Assembly (NCBI GenBank): GCA_003550325.1
Contig: QKWP01001921.1
Coordinates: 14,955 to 78,954 of the forward strand
DNA: 64,000 nt
DNA from: Gigaspora rosea
Taxonomy: Eukaryota > Glomeromycota > Glomeromycetes > Diversisporales > Gigasporaceae
Reading direction: 5' to 3'
Shown here piece by piece: positions 1 through 12,649 of the stretch. Made by a program: the position numbers and the translations under genes. Every line of letters starts with the position of its first letter. The first letter of the stretch is position 1. A model generated the notes under the pieces. The model had not been told where the DNA came from, did no database searches, and saw only the letters and a program-made list of their open reading frames with translations.

Positions 1-59
1 TTTTTTTTTTTTTTATTTATCTTTTCTTTTATATTTATATTTCAACTAGTATGCTTACT

Positions 60-1254
60 TAGAGCTTTGACCCAGGTCGGGTGACCCGTACGGGTCACCC
101 GACCCAGCGGGTCACGGGTCGAAAGTTGCTCTGACCCGGGTCAAACGTGTCAGAATTCAAAATAGGCAAAAACGCTATATTGCGCAATTTAACTAATATA
201 AATAATTTACTATATAGTAAAGCTCTGCTATGAATTGAAAATTGGCCTTAAAATTAGGCTTTGAACTGGGTGAGTTGACCTGTACGATCTGAAACTCGGT
301 TTGTCTGTGTTAAACGGGTATTTGTTTATTAAAAAACATGCATATAATTATATACTAGTATTTTTTTTACATACGTACGTTGGCTTTTTTAGTTTTTTTT
401 TTATTTTATTTTTTTAGTTTATACTAATAGAATCGAACGCTTAATTCACAGACATATTGCGATAAGGCCATTTCGTTTGGAACATGATACACAGGTATTA
501 TTTCTATCTTTTCATGTTCAAATCATATATACGTAAGTCCTGTCCAACATAGAACATTTATTACTTTTTTTTCCCACACTAACATGTTGGCGAAAATACA
601 TTATAGATGTAATTATACATGTGGGTCTAAATTATTTTTTGCTTGCCGTAATGCCATAATGGCAAAAATATTTTAGGCAGCCTAAACCGTAAATATTTTC
701 GGTGCGAAAATATTTTCAGCTATAATCAAGCATACCTGTTTGCTGCAAAGATAGTACAGTACCGTAAAAGGCCATATACAAGACCCCATATCAGAACCAC
801 CCTCATTTTTTACTAATTTAAATTTCTTTTTTTTTTATGAATTAATTTTTTTTGGTGGAATGTAAGAGACATGGGTCTTGTATATGACCTTTTACGGTAA
901 TTTCTTAATTTCTTTGCATATTAAAATTTTGACAAGGTACAAAACTCGTTATTATCCTGAATAAATTAAAATTTATTGCGCGTAGTTTAGATATGTATGT
1001 AATAATTAAAATAGTTAAATTGATACGAATTACTAATTATCAATGTATATTTGAATGTATTTATATCTATCGATCTTTTCAAATTAAAATGTTACATAGG
1101 ATTCATAAAATTCATTGCCTCCCCAATTTAGTACTGTAATTGAAATGAGCAAAACACTTTATAACTGTTTGCATAACCCGTTGCCCCGGGTCATGACCCG
1201 GATAAGTATCTGACCCACCCGGGTCACTATTTTCTGACCTGGGTCAAAGCTCTA
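60..1254. mobile_element. Non-autonomous hAT-type DNA transposon (1.2 kb)
   Basis: Termini are inverted repeats beginning TAGAGCTTTGACCCAGGTC at the left and its reverse complement at the right. They are flanked by an exact 8-bp direct repeat, tgcttact, at 52-59 and 1255-1262. An 8-bp duplication with TAGnG termini is the hAT hallmark. Both ends carry clusters of GGGTCA/TGACCC in both orientations (about 68-145 and 1186-1247), resembling the subterminal transposase-binding repeats of hAT elements. No transposase frame is present, so it would need one supplied in trans. A smaller TA-flanked element sits inside it. Confidence 0.85.
762..897. mobile_element. Nested TA-flanked MITE (136 bp)
   Basis: Terminal inverted repeats of about 25 bp start CCGTAAAAGG and pair with a right end finishing CCTTTTACGG, with one or two mismatches. 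Each end abuts a TA dinucleotide (760-761 and 898-899), as expected of Tc1/mariner-type insertion. It lies wholly within the hAT-type element at 60-1254 and so inserted later. Confidence 0.7.
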
Positions 1255-1381
1255 TGCTTACTCTTATATTTATATTTTGACCGGTATGCTTAAGAATTTA
1301 TTCTAAAACCAAAATGTTGTAAACGTATTAGTTTATGTTATAAATTTGTATTAAAATATTAAAAAAATTTTTTGAAATCTA

Positions 1382-3526
1382 CTATTCAACATCCGATTGT
1401 ACCTCACGTCATTCTATAACTACCTGCGGACTCAAATACATTACATTTTCAGCAGCGTTGGAAGGGGCCATTTGCTAATGTTCTTTTAAGCAGTGTTTAT
1501 TTTGCCTATGCTTAGTTACAAATTTGAGAGTAGGAAAGTATTTACCGCACGTGGTGCAGCATAATCGCTAATGAAGTTCTCGTGAAATTGATGGACAGCA
1601 GTGGTCATATAGTAAGATTTTGAGCTTGTCATAATATTGCAGGGCGTGTATTGGGTTTATGTAATGTTGATCTTTGCCTTTCGTAATAGACGGGAGAAAT
1701 CCATTGTTTTGATCCAAGAGAAGTGCTACGTCAGGTGCTCTATATCTGGCACAACACTAGGAATTTTTATACTTTTTAATATCCAATGAGTACTGACAAA
1801 TTTGTGTGTGTTGATCGACCCATTCCTATGATGTTAAAGATCCTATTTCAGCAAATGGTTGTCTTACTTGATCTATATACTCTGTTGTGACTGGTTTGCT
1901 ATTTATATCATCTCTTTTCCATATATCGCACAGACTTTTCCTGCAAATTCAAAGTTTTTACATGCCAAATTCTCATCTAACACTTTTTCTTGACTATCTA
2001 AGTGAGAACCAAATTTATCGATAGGTAGCGTAATACCAGCAAGCTTTTCAGATAGAGAAGCCATGGAACATTCAACGGGGTTATATGCACTCTGTCCTGG
2101 GGCATGTTAACAAATGGTTAAGTAGTCTAGATCACATGTACAAAAAAAATTACAGTACTGAATTATATTTTTCAAATGTTTGGGATTCTCGTCGGGTTCC
2201 CCATCAAAAAGAAGAACCCAAACAGGTTTAACTTTGTCTTCTTTCAATATAGCCGCAGCAAATTGCTGATTAGAAATAATACTCTAAAGGAAGGATGATG
2301 TGCTAACAAAATACTCGGGCCTAATAAAGATTGCAAGTTGGCCTAGTCGAAGATTATCATTTGAGTTGGCTAGGTCAATAACAAGATAAACTGAGGGTAT
2401 GAGTTTCATTTTACTACCAACTGGAAAATCATGGTCAGCAACTAAAAAAGATCATTAATAGTTTGTATAGTTTTAAACATGCGACCAACTGCCGGAACAC
2501 CTAAACTGACTTTCGCCTTATCGTCTTGAGAGATGATAACTGCATCGTCAACAAAAACTTTAGCTAAGGTCTGGGCAGCTTTAACAGAAGCTAAACAATA
2601 ATGTTCATCAACGTGAGATTTTATCTCTGTTTGTGCTACGGAGGCAATAGCTACTTTGGCCGGATAATGATGGCGTGCTACAAATGTATGTGGATAACGG
2701 GGCTTTAAGTATGCGAATATACATTGGCGAAATAAGTACACGTTATACTTCTCTTCTAATGCTTGACGAAGGTGTTTTATCGTGCACACTTTAATAACGA
2801 CTTTTCTTCTTTTTTTGTGCGCAGCTCCAAATTCAATGCAATCATGAATTTTATCCAAAAAATCAGGGTAGATCATTGCTGCTGATGGCCTTTTAGATCC
2901 TTCGTATTTTTCTACAATACCTTCGTCAAGCAACTTTGCTTTTTTTTCTGCTAGTTTTGCTTGTGCTTCGGCGTGGCATTTGAGCTTTTTGAATTGTGTT
3001 TCTTGTTCATTGATTATTTTTTTTTCATTAACAATATTTGAAATCAATGTTTCCTTAAATGATTCATCTGTTGAAATCAAATACATTTGTTCATATTCTG
3101 ATATATTTTTAGTTGCTGATTTTATTTTTTGAAATGCATCACGTTGGCATACAGCATTTTTAGACAATTCTTCTTCTTCATGCTGCTGCAAAGACATATT
3201 AATCAATGATGCATCAATTAGCAGAGATGAATTATCCGAATTACTTGTGTCAAATTGGGTAAATTTTGATTGATGGCTATAAACGTTTAAAGGAACAGTA
3301 TTAAAATAGTAAGAATTTTTTCATTTATTAATGTTTTATTTTCCGTTTTAATATCTTTCCAGGCAAGATTACAATTTTTCATGAGCTGTTGGTGATTTGG
3401 ATTCGGGTCGCAAAGAGATACTTGTTTATAGTAAGCGAATGCATTACAGAACTTTTTATAAAGAGTCTGAGGCTCTTTATAAAACCAAGTTTTATTAAAA
3501 TTAGATGTCAACAAGAAGCTTTGCAT
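1382..3526 (-). pseudogene. Decayed DDE-type transposase with C-terminal C2H2 zinc finger
   Basis: Reading the minus strand, frames join by a few indels into one transposase-like protein. The order is an N-terminal piece (3526-3287), a 254-residue lysine-rich open frame (3206-2442) and a C-terminal part down to a stop at 1382. Candidate catalytic motifs appear in the usual order: SQDDKA near the end of the 254-residue frame, DGEPDENP at about 2190, and APGQSAYNPVE at about 2080, giving a D-D-E triad. Near the C terminus (about 1500-1560) is CTTCGKYF followed by HRQNKH, a C-x2-C-x12-H-x4-H finger that could bind DNA. The frame is open upstream of the methionine at 3206, so that start is not the true one. 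At least three frameshifts or stops make the gene inactive. I recall similar proteins being abundant in Rhizophagus genomes but cannot assign a superfamily; no terminal repeats were found. Confidence 0.65.
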
Positions 3527-3540
3527 GGCTACGAATTGGG

Positions 3541-4700
3541 TTAATGATTAAAATTGCGAAACTCTGGAAACACCGTTTATATTGCCTGTTCACACTTCAT
3601 AAACTAACCACGTAATATTTTTTTTGTAAGCCGTTACGAAAAAATTGTAGGTAAAGTCGATTTTTTTGAGATAGTTTTTTTCTTAATTTTTTTTTTTTAT
3701 TAATCGTAGGCAAAAAATTTGAGATAGTAAGTCACGTTCAAATGGTTTATTATGGATAAGTCGAGACAACAACACATGTATAAACATGCGATTCTGCTCC
3801 AGCCTTAACCTAGGATTGTATGGACTGGGTGATATAGGTATAAATCAATACATTTTTTTGCTAGAGATAAAAGGTCGCCTTAAATATGTTAGAACCCAAT
3901 TGCCCAACAATCAATTTTTCTCAAAACAATAAAATAAGTAGTTAAATTGTTTTAATAATAATGACCTGTACGTATAGCATATTTAGTGTGAATTTTTTAT
4001 TTTTTTTTTTGGTTAGTTTACAATAAAGAATAATGTAATTCATAAACATATGAGCTTATTTAACGATTGATAGTATTTAGACAGCATATTATACTATTGT
4101 TTATATTTTTTGTTTTAGTTAGGGTAAAAAGTAACAGTAAGCTTAATTACGTATTTGAATTATATACATGCCTAGCTTATTCTAAGTTTATATCGCATGA
4201 TTCAAAAATAGGCTGTATTCAAAGCTATGCATTATGTATTTTATCATTGAGAGGCACCATGACTGTCTTTTCTTATAAAAAAAAAACAAAATAAGCTATG
4301 CTCTTTATAATCTATATACAAGGTGCATTTCACTTTTTCACGGAATAGATCGACCTTTGAATAAACTTAATATTCTCTAAAAAGAGCGAAACCTGTAATG
4401 ATCAGTTACAGGTTTTTACTCACATGCTCAAACCTGATGGAATTATACAATATGCTTTTGCATAACGATAGTCAAAAAAAGCATAAAATTACTTGATAGA
4501 ATGCAATTAGTAGTTTCAATTTTTAAATCGCAAAACTGAACTTGGTCAAAGTGCATAATTGCATAATAAAATATAATTGGTTGTTGTGAGTATGTTAACT
4601 TCATTTGGCAATGCTTTAAATCGGTAATTTGGGGTGGCAGAAAGTAAGTTCTGAAAAGTTTTGATGTAGAAGCATAGTTGGGGGTAAAATTTTCGAAAAT
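3541..4700. other. No gene recognised
   Basis: AT-rich DNA with homopolymer T and A runs. A small hairpin at about 4387-4417 pairs AACCTGTAA with TTACAGGTT. An open frame of 75 codons at 4067-4294 shows no recognisable motif and looks like chance in AT-rich sequence. Confidence 0.5.
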
Positions 4701-4705
4701 TCTGA

Positions 4706-4951
4706 AGAATAGAACTAATTACATATAGCATACAATAATAAAAAAATCGAAAAATAAAACTAATTACATATAGCATAGAATAATAAAAATCAAAGAATAG
4801 AACTAATTACATATAGCGTACTGTACAATAATAAAAATCGAATAGAACTAATTACATATAGCATGCAATAATAAAAATTGAAAAATAGAATTATATATAG
4901 CATGCAATAATAAAAATTGAAAAATAAAACTAATTACATATAGCATTCGCA
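4706..4951. repeat. Minisatellite, about six 35-44 bp units
   Basis: Tandem imperfect copies of a unit containing ACTAATTACATATAGCAT followed by an AATAATAAAAAT spacer. Units differ by small indels and point changes, so the array is not very recent. It lies just beyond the presumed 3' end of the LINE. Confidence 0.8.
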
Positions 4952-5185
4952 TAATTTTGCATAATTTACTTCATCCTAATACTACTATCGCACTATATTA
5001 TTATCAGGTGGGGGTAGGGGGTAGCTTCATAGTAAAACCCTAATCAGCTGATAAATGGCGCTCCTCTAACTATAGTTTACGGGATTTGGGTATTGAATTT
5101 GTTTGATAGGCAAATGGGTTGAACCCATTGGGTCTAAACTCTGAGGAAATAGTACGTTGAAGTTTGTGAGATAGAATTGTGTCCT

Positions 5186-8100
5186 CTAGGTGTAAGAACC
5201 AGAGTGGTTTTTTCCTTTAGGAAGGTATAGGAGTCTGGGCAAGATATGTTGCCATTCAAGCAGGATGTTGTTGTCTGCTGAGCTCAATTGTTCTAGATAG
5301 AGGATGTGGTTGTAACGTAGCTGTTGCTTGAAGGTTTTGTATTTTGGGTGTTTGGAGAGGATGCTTTCAAGTGGTATGCAACTATTGTTAATTGTCTGAG
5401 GCCATAGGACACCAGAATTAGCTAAGACAGTAATGCCCAAGTGGTTAAAAAGCTGGATAATTTTGAAGTTGGTTGTGTGTCTGTTGGGGCTGTTGATAAA
5501 TGGCTGCGGGTGTTAAAAAATATTGGTTGTGGACTATAAGTTGTTTTGCAATTGTTGGAGTCTAATACGAGTTGAAGTACCAAGTATTGAAGGATTGTTT
5601 AAACGTTGCAGGAAGTTGCTGATATGGTGTTGTAGCTGGATATCCCATATATTCCGGATATTGTATAAGTTATGGTTTAGTATAGTACTATTAGAAGTAG
5701 AGCGTGGAGATGGGACTTGTGTTTTGCAATTGTTAAGTATTTGCTCAAGATCTTGTTGCATGTTGATTGAGGAATTATGATGTTGAATAGACGATATTTG
5801 GTAGTTGGAATAATGACTATATTAATGATATATGCGATTTGTTTGTTAGTTATACTTTTTGTACTAGCAATACTAGCTAGGCTTGTAGCTTCTTCTTGGA
5901 TTAATTTGATTTGAGCAGTTTGCTTGTTGTTAAGTGTGAATTAGTCCTGAGGAATTTGAATGGCTGGTTCTTAGAAATTGAACTGATATAGGAGTCTAGA
6001 AATGATATGGAAGAAAAGGTGTGTTTTGTAATGAAGGTGGATTTAGATAGATTGACTTGTATGTCTGCCATTTGATAGAAGGAGGCTGCCATTTCAGTTA
6101 TTTTTCTAGCTCCTTTTTGGATTGGGAGATCCACAGGGTATCATCCATGTAGGCTAGAACTGATACCAATGTATGAAGGTGGTTAGTAGATTGGTGAAGG
6201 AAATTAGTATGCCACAATGTTGACAGTGTATATTCTAAGAAATGTGTTGAGATATGAGTAATTAGAGGATTATAATATATTCTCCAGAAGAGTAGTGTAA
6301 TTATCTCTCCTTGGTCAATGCCGTTTCTAACTAAGTATGAGTTGGTAAGGCTGAGGTTAGTGATTACTTAGTTTGTACGGTCGGAAAGCAGATTAGAGAA
6401 GATGTTGATTAGTGTTTTGGGCATCTGAATTCTGTATAGTGATTTATGGAAGAGATCAAAATTAACTGAGTCGTATGCTTTGCTCATGTCCTGGAATAAA
6501 AGCCAGAGTTGGTTTGAATTGCAAGATGCATCTTCAATGATGTTGTTGAGAATATGGATCAGTATGGCTGTTGAGTTGCCTGGTAGGGCCACATAATTGA
6601 AGGGTGAGAGAATTTCGTGCTTAGATAGGATATTGTTTAAGCAGCTAGTAAGCAGTTTTGTGTAGAGTTTCTTAATATGCTCAACGAGGCTTATGGGCCT
6701 GGTGTTGTTAAGGTTGCCATCAAAAATAGGTTTTTTGAGATTGGAAAGATATAGCCCTCTTTCCATTGTTTAGGTATAGTCTGAGTAAAGAGGTAACGGT
6801 TGAAGAGAGAGGTTATTGATTGTATAAAGTTTGGCCCTGCATGTTTGAACATTTTGTAACTAATTCCTGTGGGTCTACAGGCCTTGTTGTTTGGTAGCTG
6901 GCTAAGTGTTGAAGTCACTTCTTCTTGGCTAAAGCTTGCCAGAGCATCTGTATATCATGTAGAGTCAATGTTGGGTTTTGGGTTGTATTCATCTTGTTAT
7001 AAAGATTCAAATAGGCTTTGGTTGACTTGGCGAGGAGCTGTCCAATTGTCAAAGTGTTGCTGAATGTGGTTTTTAATAGCAGGTGGGTCAGTAATTACCT
7101 CCTGCTCGAGTTTTATGTTGTCGAATTTTACTGGATCCTTGTGTCGGTTTAAAATACCGTTAATCATGGAAATAGGGTGAGTTATGAGCTTAAAGCATTT
7201 TTTTTGGATTGACTCAGAGATTTGCTGCTTGATCTGTTTAATGTTTTTCATGTTGCGGGCATGGTATAAGTTTTTCTATTCTATGTTTGCCTCACTGATC
7301 CAATCAAAAAAGAGCTGGTGAGTAGATGGTAGCAGAGGTATTTGAAGCTGACATGATTGATTCAGTGCTGCAATATCCAAGTTAAGGTGGTCTGAAATTG
7401 GTAGGTTCTGTTTAAGCACCTGTTTGATTTTCCAGATAGTGCTACTAAGTCTTTTGAGGCTAATATGTAGGTATGTTGCTGCAGCTGAGAAGGTGTGTTG
7501 AAAATTGCATACACTAAACTTTTTGTTAGGAATATGTTGTATCATAGCATTGATAATACTGGTTTGGATTTTGTGCCATATGGTTTCTAGGGATTTAGAA
7601 GTGTTTATTGTCAGTGGTGTATTATGGGAAGTAAGGTTGTTTTTGACTTGGTTGGAGAAGTTTTCCCAGAGGGCATTATCCATGGCCTTGTAATCGAAGA
7701 CTCTTTTGCGGATTCGGGTTTTTTGTCTTGGCTTACTAGTTAGGGCGTATGGAAAGGACTATTTGGATATGAGGATTTTGTGATTGCTCTGAGTAGTGTT
7801 CTGCACGGATCGGATTGGACGGATATTTTAAAGATCCAAATCCGATCCGAAATTTCAAATCAGGTCCAAGTATAGATTCGAATTATTGTTTAAATATAAG
7901 AATCCGGATCCTGACCGGATCCAAAGAACTCTTTACATATGAAGGATCAGATCTTTTCAGATCTTTTTGGGTCTTTATATGGATCCGAATCTGACAGACC
8001 GAATCCGGATCCTTGATTTTTGGGATCTGACGAATATGGATCCAGATCAGATCCGGATCTCAGATCAGGTCTGCGGAACACTAGCTCTGAGTACTAGTGT

Positions 8101-8809
8101 GAGAGTCATCTATGGTGTATTCAGTGAGGTATGATATTATGGAATGGTATACCCATATATGGTCGATTTGGCTACTGTATTTTGAGCTGTGCTATGTATG
8201 GCTTTAGTTTTGTGAATGGGATGCCAGATCATACATGTTGTTGTATACGAGGAATTGGAGAAGTTTGTATTTGATTGAGCTGGAATGTATTTTGTCAGTA
8301 GTAGCATTGAAGTCTCCTAAAACAATAGGAAGAATATTGCGTGATGTGGCCTGCTGTATCCAATGGATAATGCAGTTTTGTGTTTCGAACCTGATGGGAG
8401 GGCTATCACATGGAAGGTAAGTTGAGATAATTCAGAATTTGAAGTTATGTTTAAAGAAGATGTCGATAGCAATTGCGTAGCCTGGATATGTAATAATGTT
8501 GTGGATATATGGAGTAAGGTTATTGTTTATCATAAGTGCAGTTCCTGCTTTGAAACCCTCTGTACAGGACCAAAAGTAAGTGTAGTGGGGAGTTTTGTGG
8601 GGTTTAGTAGTTAAATATTCATTAGACAGTTTGGTTTCTGTAAGGCTAATAGTGTTAAGGTTATTCTCAAGACAGTATTGCTCCCAAACTTGTTTTTTGA
8701 GATTTTGGTTAAGGCCTCGGACGTTGTGTGTGCAAATGGAGAGTGAGAAAAGGTTAGGTTGGTTAATAGGTTTGATTGAAGTAGTAAAAAAGTTTGTTTG
8801 TTGCACCAT
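5186..8809 (-). pseudogene. LINE ORF2: APE endonuclease plus reverse transcriptase (broken)
   Basis: The endonuclease starts at 8809 with CTHNVRGLN and ETKLS. It continues after a stop at 8432 with PIVLGDFNA (about 8310-8330) and SSQIDHIW (about 8155-8180), the conserved metal-binding and DH motifs of APE-like nickases. Next is the MITE (7794-8083), a linker (7683-7276 and 7251-6997), then RT. Visible RT motifs are LPNNKACRPTGI (about 6900), RPISLVEHIKKLYTKL (about 6690), FQDMSKAYDSVNFD with the motif-A aspartate (about 6490), GIDQGE (about 6320) and LAYMDDTLW, the YxDD box (about 6140). A C-terminal region with no assigned domain runs to 5186. In an intact element this protein nicks the target and primes reverse transcription from it. 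At least six frame disruptions are present. Confidence 0.85.
7794..8083. mobile_element. hAT-type MITE (290 bp) inserted in the LINE ORF2
   Basis: Ends read TAGTGTTCTGCA and TAGTGTTCCGCA (right end reverse-complemented), one mismatch in 12. The flanks carry a perfect 8-bp duplication, gctctgag, at 7786-7793 and 8084-8091. The interior is dense in GGATCCG/AGATC motifs in both orientations. Removing it and one duplication copy brings the endonuclease and linker parts of the LINE back together, so it inserted after the LINE. Confidence 0.92.
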
Positions 8810-9013
8810 GTTTGTGTTTCTTATTAGCTAGTTTAGCTTGTGTCTATTGGTATAGTATTTTCCAATGGCCGGGAGGTGTGATTTTCAGTTGTGTTGTCGT
8901 TGTCATTGTTTGGGTCCTTAAGTTCTTCCGATATCTGTGAGGTACTTGCAAATGACTGTACGGTACTAGGTGAGGCAGGCCTAATTCGTGTGCATGTCTT
9001 GAATATGCTCCAT

Positions 9014-11640
9014 TTAGGGGTAGGTAAGGAGTAAGTCTAGTAAAAAATCTAAAATGGAGTTAATCTTAAAGTGCGACCAGAGGGTTTTTATAGTAGAAGC
9101 TATATTATGTTGTGATGTGATTGAGAGTGACAGTTCGATATTTTGATCAGAGAAGATAGTTTGCAAGTTGAGTAAGCTATCAGGAAGCTGAAGTAGGTGT
9201 TTGGGGTGGGGTGGGTTTGCTAGTGGTTCCTCAGGAGGGTTGGTAGGGATTTGGATCCACTCTTCTGGAAGTTTAGTAAAGTAGTAATGTTTTCGTAATT
9301 CTTTAACGGCTTTTACTAAGTCTTTTGGCATTTCGATCAGAATTGGAATGCTGAATTCTTCCATGATTTGGTCTATTTTGGGAAGCATGGGCTTATCAGT
9401 AGGATTGGCCTGCATGATATATTTGGGCAAGGAGAGCCTAAATTTACAATAAGGTGTTATTTGTTTTAGGAATTTTCTAGCTTCCTGATCACTAGTGATT
9501 GGGAATAAAAACTGGGTAACTGTTTTGAATTTGTTTTATCAGAAGGGAGTGGAAGCTTTGTACTAAAATAGTTATTGGGCAAAAGCTTGAATGTGTAGTA
9601 TTCTCTGAGTGTAGCAACCACTTCTAAGAGTGGGACATCTGAAATAGCAGGGTTGAATGGAAAGAAGCTTTTAACTCTTGGGTTGAGTTTCTGGTAGATG
9701 GAAAGGAGAGGCTTTCTTTTAGGTATCAAGTTAAAGTAAATATCAGGGATCTGGTTGTCTATTTTATAGTAGTCAGCGAGTTTTTTCTTGTATTCAGGTA
9801 TGTATGGTAGAGCTGCCCTGTGCTTGATTGGGAAGTACTGGTGCAAATTAGGGGTTAGTTCTTTGTAGTATGAAGGAAGAGGAGGAAGTTCTACAAAGTA
9901 TGCTTCTGGGAGTTTGCTAAATTTAAAGATTTTTCTTAAGCCGTTGACCACTTCTTTGGTATGTGATCATTGTTTGATAGGGAGTGCAAAGGGGAGAATT
10001 GCTTTTATTTCCTTAGTAATTTGGTCTGGGTGCTTGGAAAGTGAGAGTAATCTTTCTTCAATAACTTTTTGAATTTCTTTTTTAAGTATTTTGGGATCTT
10101 CAGCATTTTTGTCTTTGATTTGCAAGAAGCCTCATGCATATCGTACTAGCTCATAGGCAGCTTTTATTGTAAGTTTAGCGAAGTTGGTACTAGCAAGATA
10201 TTGGCTGATTAGCATTTTTTTGAGCATTGAGTAAATGATGGTGCATGTTTCCCGGTTGGTAAATGTAACTTCATTTTCCTCTTTGTATGTCTCAAGAGCG
10301 TCGTTATATAGGCTTATGTACTTCTTCTGGTGTGCTGGTTGGGTTCTTTGGTTTTTGGTGAAGGTGGTGAAAAATCTTGTGTCCCGGTGGACGAATTTAA
10401 GACTAATGGTCTCAGTAAGTATAGATTGTATAGGGCTTGTTGTCAGTTTGTATTTAGTAAACTTGTAGATTCCTTCTAGTGTTGTTAATGCTTTTGCGAT
10501 AGTATCAAATGACCAGGCTTCTGGATCAAAAGGTGTGTCATCAGATGTTTCAAGTTTGCTTTGTACAGTGGTTGCCCATTTCATATTCTATAGTATCTGT
10601 GTAGGGTATGTTCAGGTGTATCTTAGTAATCTGGCTGTAGAGTGGTCTACTGCTACCAGGGGCATTCTCGAGTGTGGTTTTAGATGCTTTGTTAGGAAGA
10701 GCAGTTTGTAGTGATACGACTCGCGAGCATTTTTTGCTAGTATTTGCCGTAGTGGCTGGATGTGGCTGAGCAACGGTGGTACTACTACTAGAAATAATAG
10801 GTGAAGTGATTTGTTTAGTGGGTGTTGATGGTCATAGTACTCCAGTTTGATTGGTGGTTTCAATTGGTGGTAGCTATGTATCTTCTAGAGCTAGAAAGTC
10901 CAGAAAATGTGATGTCTGTGCAAGGGGTGCTTGCAAGGTTGTGTTGTCAGGTGTAGCACCTTTTAGTTAAATTTGCTTGTTCTCTTTGTAGCTTTTCACT
11001 AATTCGTTATCAGTTTCTGGGTTAATATGGGATTGCTGGGAGGTTATTGGTGTGTTTTGCTTTTGCATATGGTTTCATAGCATTTTCATATGGTTGTAAT
11101 AGTATGGCAAGATCACTGCTTTGGGACCTTTGGGGTAGTTTTGCAATAATATTAACAGAACCGTCTCCTTGTGCTATGAGGTCGAATAGGACTGATTGGT
11201 TTGTATTATCTTGTTTGTATAGCCAATGAGGTAGAAATTTAACCAAATTTGGGATCTTTCTTTGTTTGGTAATATTGGTATAAAAGATGAATTTGTCTTT
11301 GTATTCTGGTAGTAAAGGAACAGAGAAGAGGACAGAGAATATAAGTTTGGACTAGTCATTGATAGTAATTTCTATAAACTCTTTAGCTAGTTCTGTTTCT
11401 AGCATAGTGGGCCTTGTGTTGGAGAGTGTTTTTTTGGCTGAGTTTGTTTGCGGGAAAATGGTATGAGTTAATAAATGAGGAGGAGCTGCTTGAAGACATA
11501 GTTTCTAGTGCGGGTTTTGGTGTAAAGGGGTGTTTTGGTTTGGGGTTTTTTGTATTTTTACTTAAAACTGAGATAACAAAATGTTTTTTGTTATCTAATA
11601 TTGAGTGGTCCTTAGGACCGTTGTTGCCGGATGGCGAAAA
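9014..11640 (-). pseudogene. LINE ORF1-like region with ~105-110-residue internal repeats (broken)
   Basis: Minus-strand frames at 11246-11022, 10863-10612, 10584-10132, 9951-9466 and 9430-9014 share composition and order and lie directly 5' of ORF2, where ORF1 sits in LINEs. A motif of the form LRKxxxFxKLPxxYF recurs at about 9939, 9609 and 9298 (LRKIFKFSKLPEAYF, LREYYTFKLLPNNYF, LRKHYYFTKLPEEW), a spacing of about 105-110 codons. LEGIYKFTKYKL at about 10480 may be a fourth, diverged copy. I see no zinc knuckle or RRM, so the nucleic-acid-binding role usual for ORF1 is by position only. Frameshifts separate the pieces. Confidence 0.6.
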
Positions 11641-11908
11641 AACTGACTTGTTGGTATCTTTGAGTTAATCACTTTTATTTGGATGAATTTAGACCTTTTT
11701 GTAGAAAATGCACCTTTTTTAGGTTAATATTTGGGTGCCAAACAACTTTACTTAGGAGCCGAGTATCAAGTTACTTAGTAAAATTTCAGGATATTGTCGC
11801 AGGAAAATTTTTTCTTTTGTTCTAGTTTTGGTAATAGAGATCTACAGAAAAAGTTCATATATACATATATATGTATGTATATAAAAATAAAATTAATATA
11901 ATAATAGT

Positions 11909-12412
11909 TAATTCATGATTCGCCTAAAAACTAGTGAAATAATATAGTAAATTGTAGGGAAGTTTACTATTGTTTTTTGTCTTTTTTGAAATCTAGAGTT
12001 TTCCAAAAGACAAACTGATTTTCTACTACTTTTAAATTAAACAAAAATTGTAGAAAAAAAAATTCTGGTTATAATACAGTTAAATTATTAAAATCGGCCT
12101 AGTGAATTATAAGATATAAGCATTTTTGTCTATAACTATATGGTATAAACAAAAAAGTAAACATATAATTGTAAAGACAAAAATGCTCATATCTTGTAAT
12201 CCACTAGGCCAATTTTAATAATTTAACTATTATTATAGCCAGAATTTTCTCTTTTACAACTTTTATTTAATATAAAAAAGATGTTTATTTAGTAAAAAAT
12301 TATTTTGTCCTTTGGGAAACTTTAGATTCCAAAAAAGACAAAAAATACATAGTAAACATATTTCCACTGTTTATTATATATTTTCACTAGTTCTTAGATG
12401 AATCATGAATTA
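11909..12412. mobile_element. Foldback element, ~504 bp, centre near 12160
   Basis: Two arms of about 240 bp form an imperfect palindrome: left TAATTCATGATTC to AAAAATGCTTATATC, and right its complement ending GAATCATGAATTA. The loop is about 40 bp of AT. No coding capacity and no convincing target duplication were seen. Transcribed, it would fold into a long hairpin RNA. Confidence 0.7.
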
Positions 12413-12649
12413 ATAATAAATTAAAATTATTGCATATATATATATATATAATTTTATATATCATGTGATACTAGTAGTATTTTGAGTTGATAAAATTTTT
12501 CCAATTGATTAGTTGCTAACTATAGTTGCAACTAATCTATTACAGATATCATATAACTAAATAATAGTTGTTTAAATTTTTAAATTGTTTAGTTGTAAGT
12601 TGTATAATTGATTTTACAAAAAATATTTTATTTAAAATAATAGTAATGA

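Larger units (their letters stand above)
5090..11660 (-). mobile_element. Degenerate APE-type non-LTR retrotransposon (LINE), about 6.5 kb
   Basis: One element on the minus strand. The order from its 5' side is an ORF1-like region (about 11640-9014), an endonuclease (8809 to about 8100), a linker, and reverse transcriptase with a C-terminal domain (about 7680-5186). Base composition is noticeably more GC-rich than the flanks, and the coding strand is poor in G. Many frameshifts and stops make it inactive. The 3' limit is placed by loss of coding character near 5090 and the 5' limit near 11660; no target duplication was found. A hAT-type MITE interrupts it at 7794-8083. Confidence 0.85.

Noticed and set aside
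1-14. Poly(T) as a LINE tail or contig end
   Set aside because: At the window edge with nothing to pair it with; cannot be judged.
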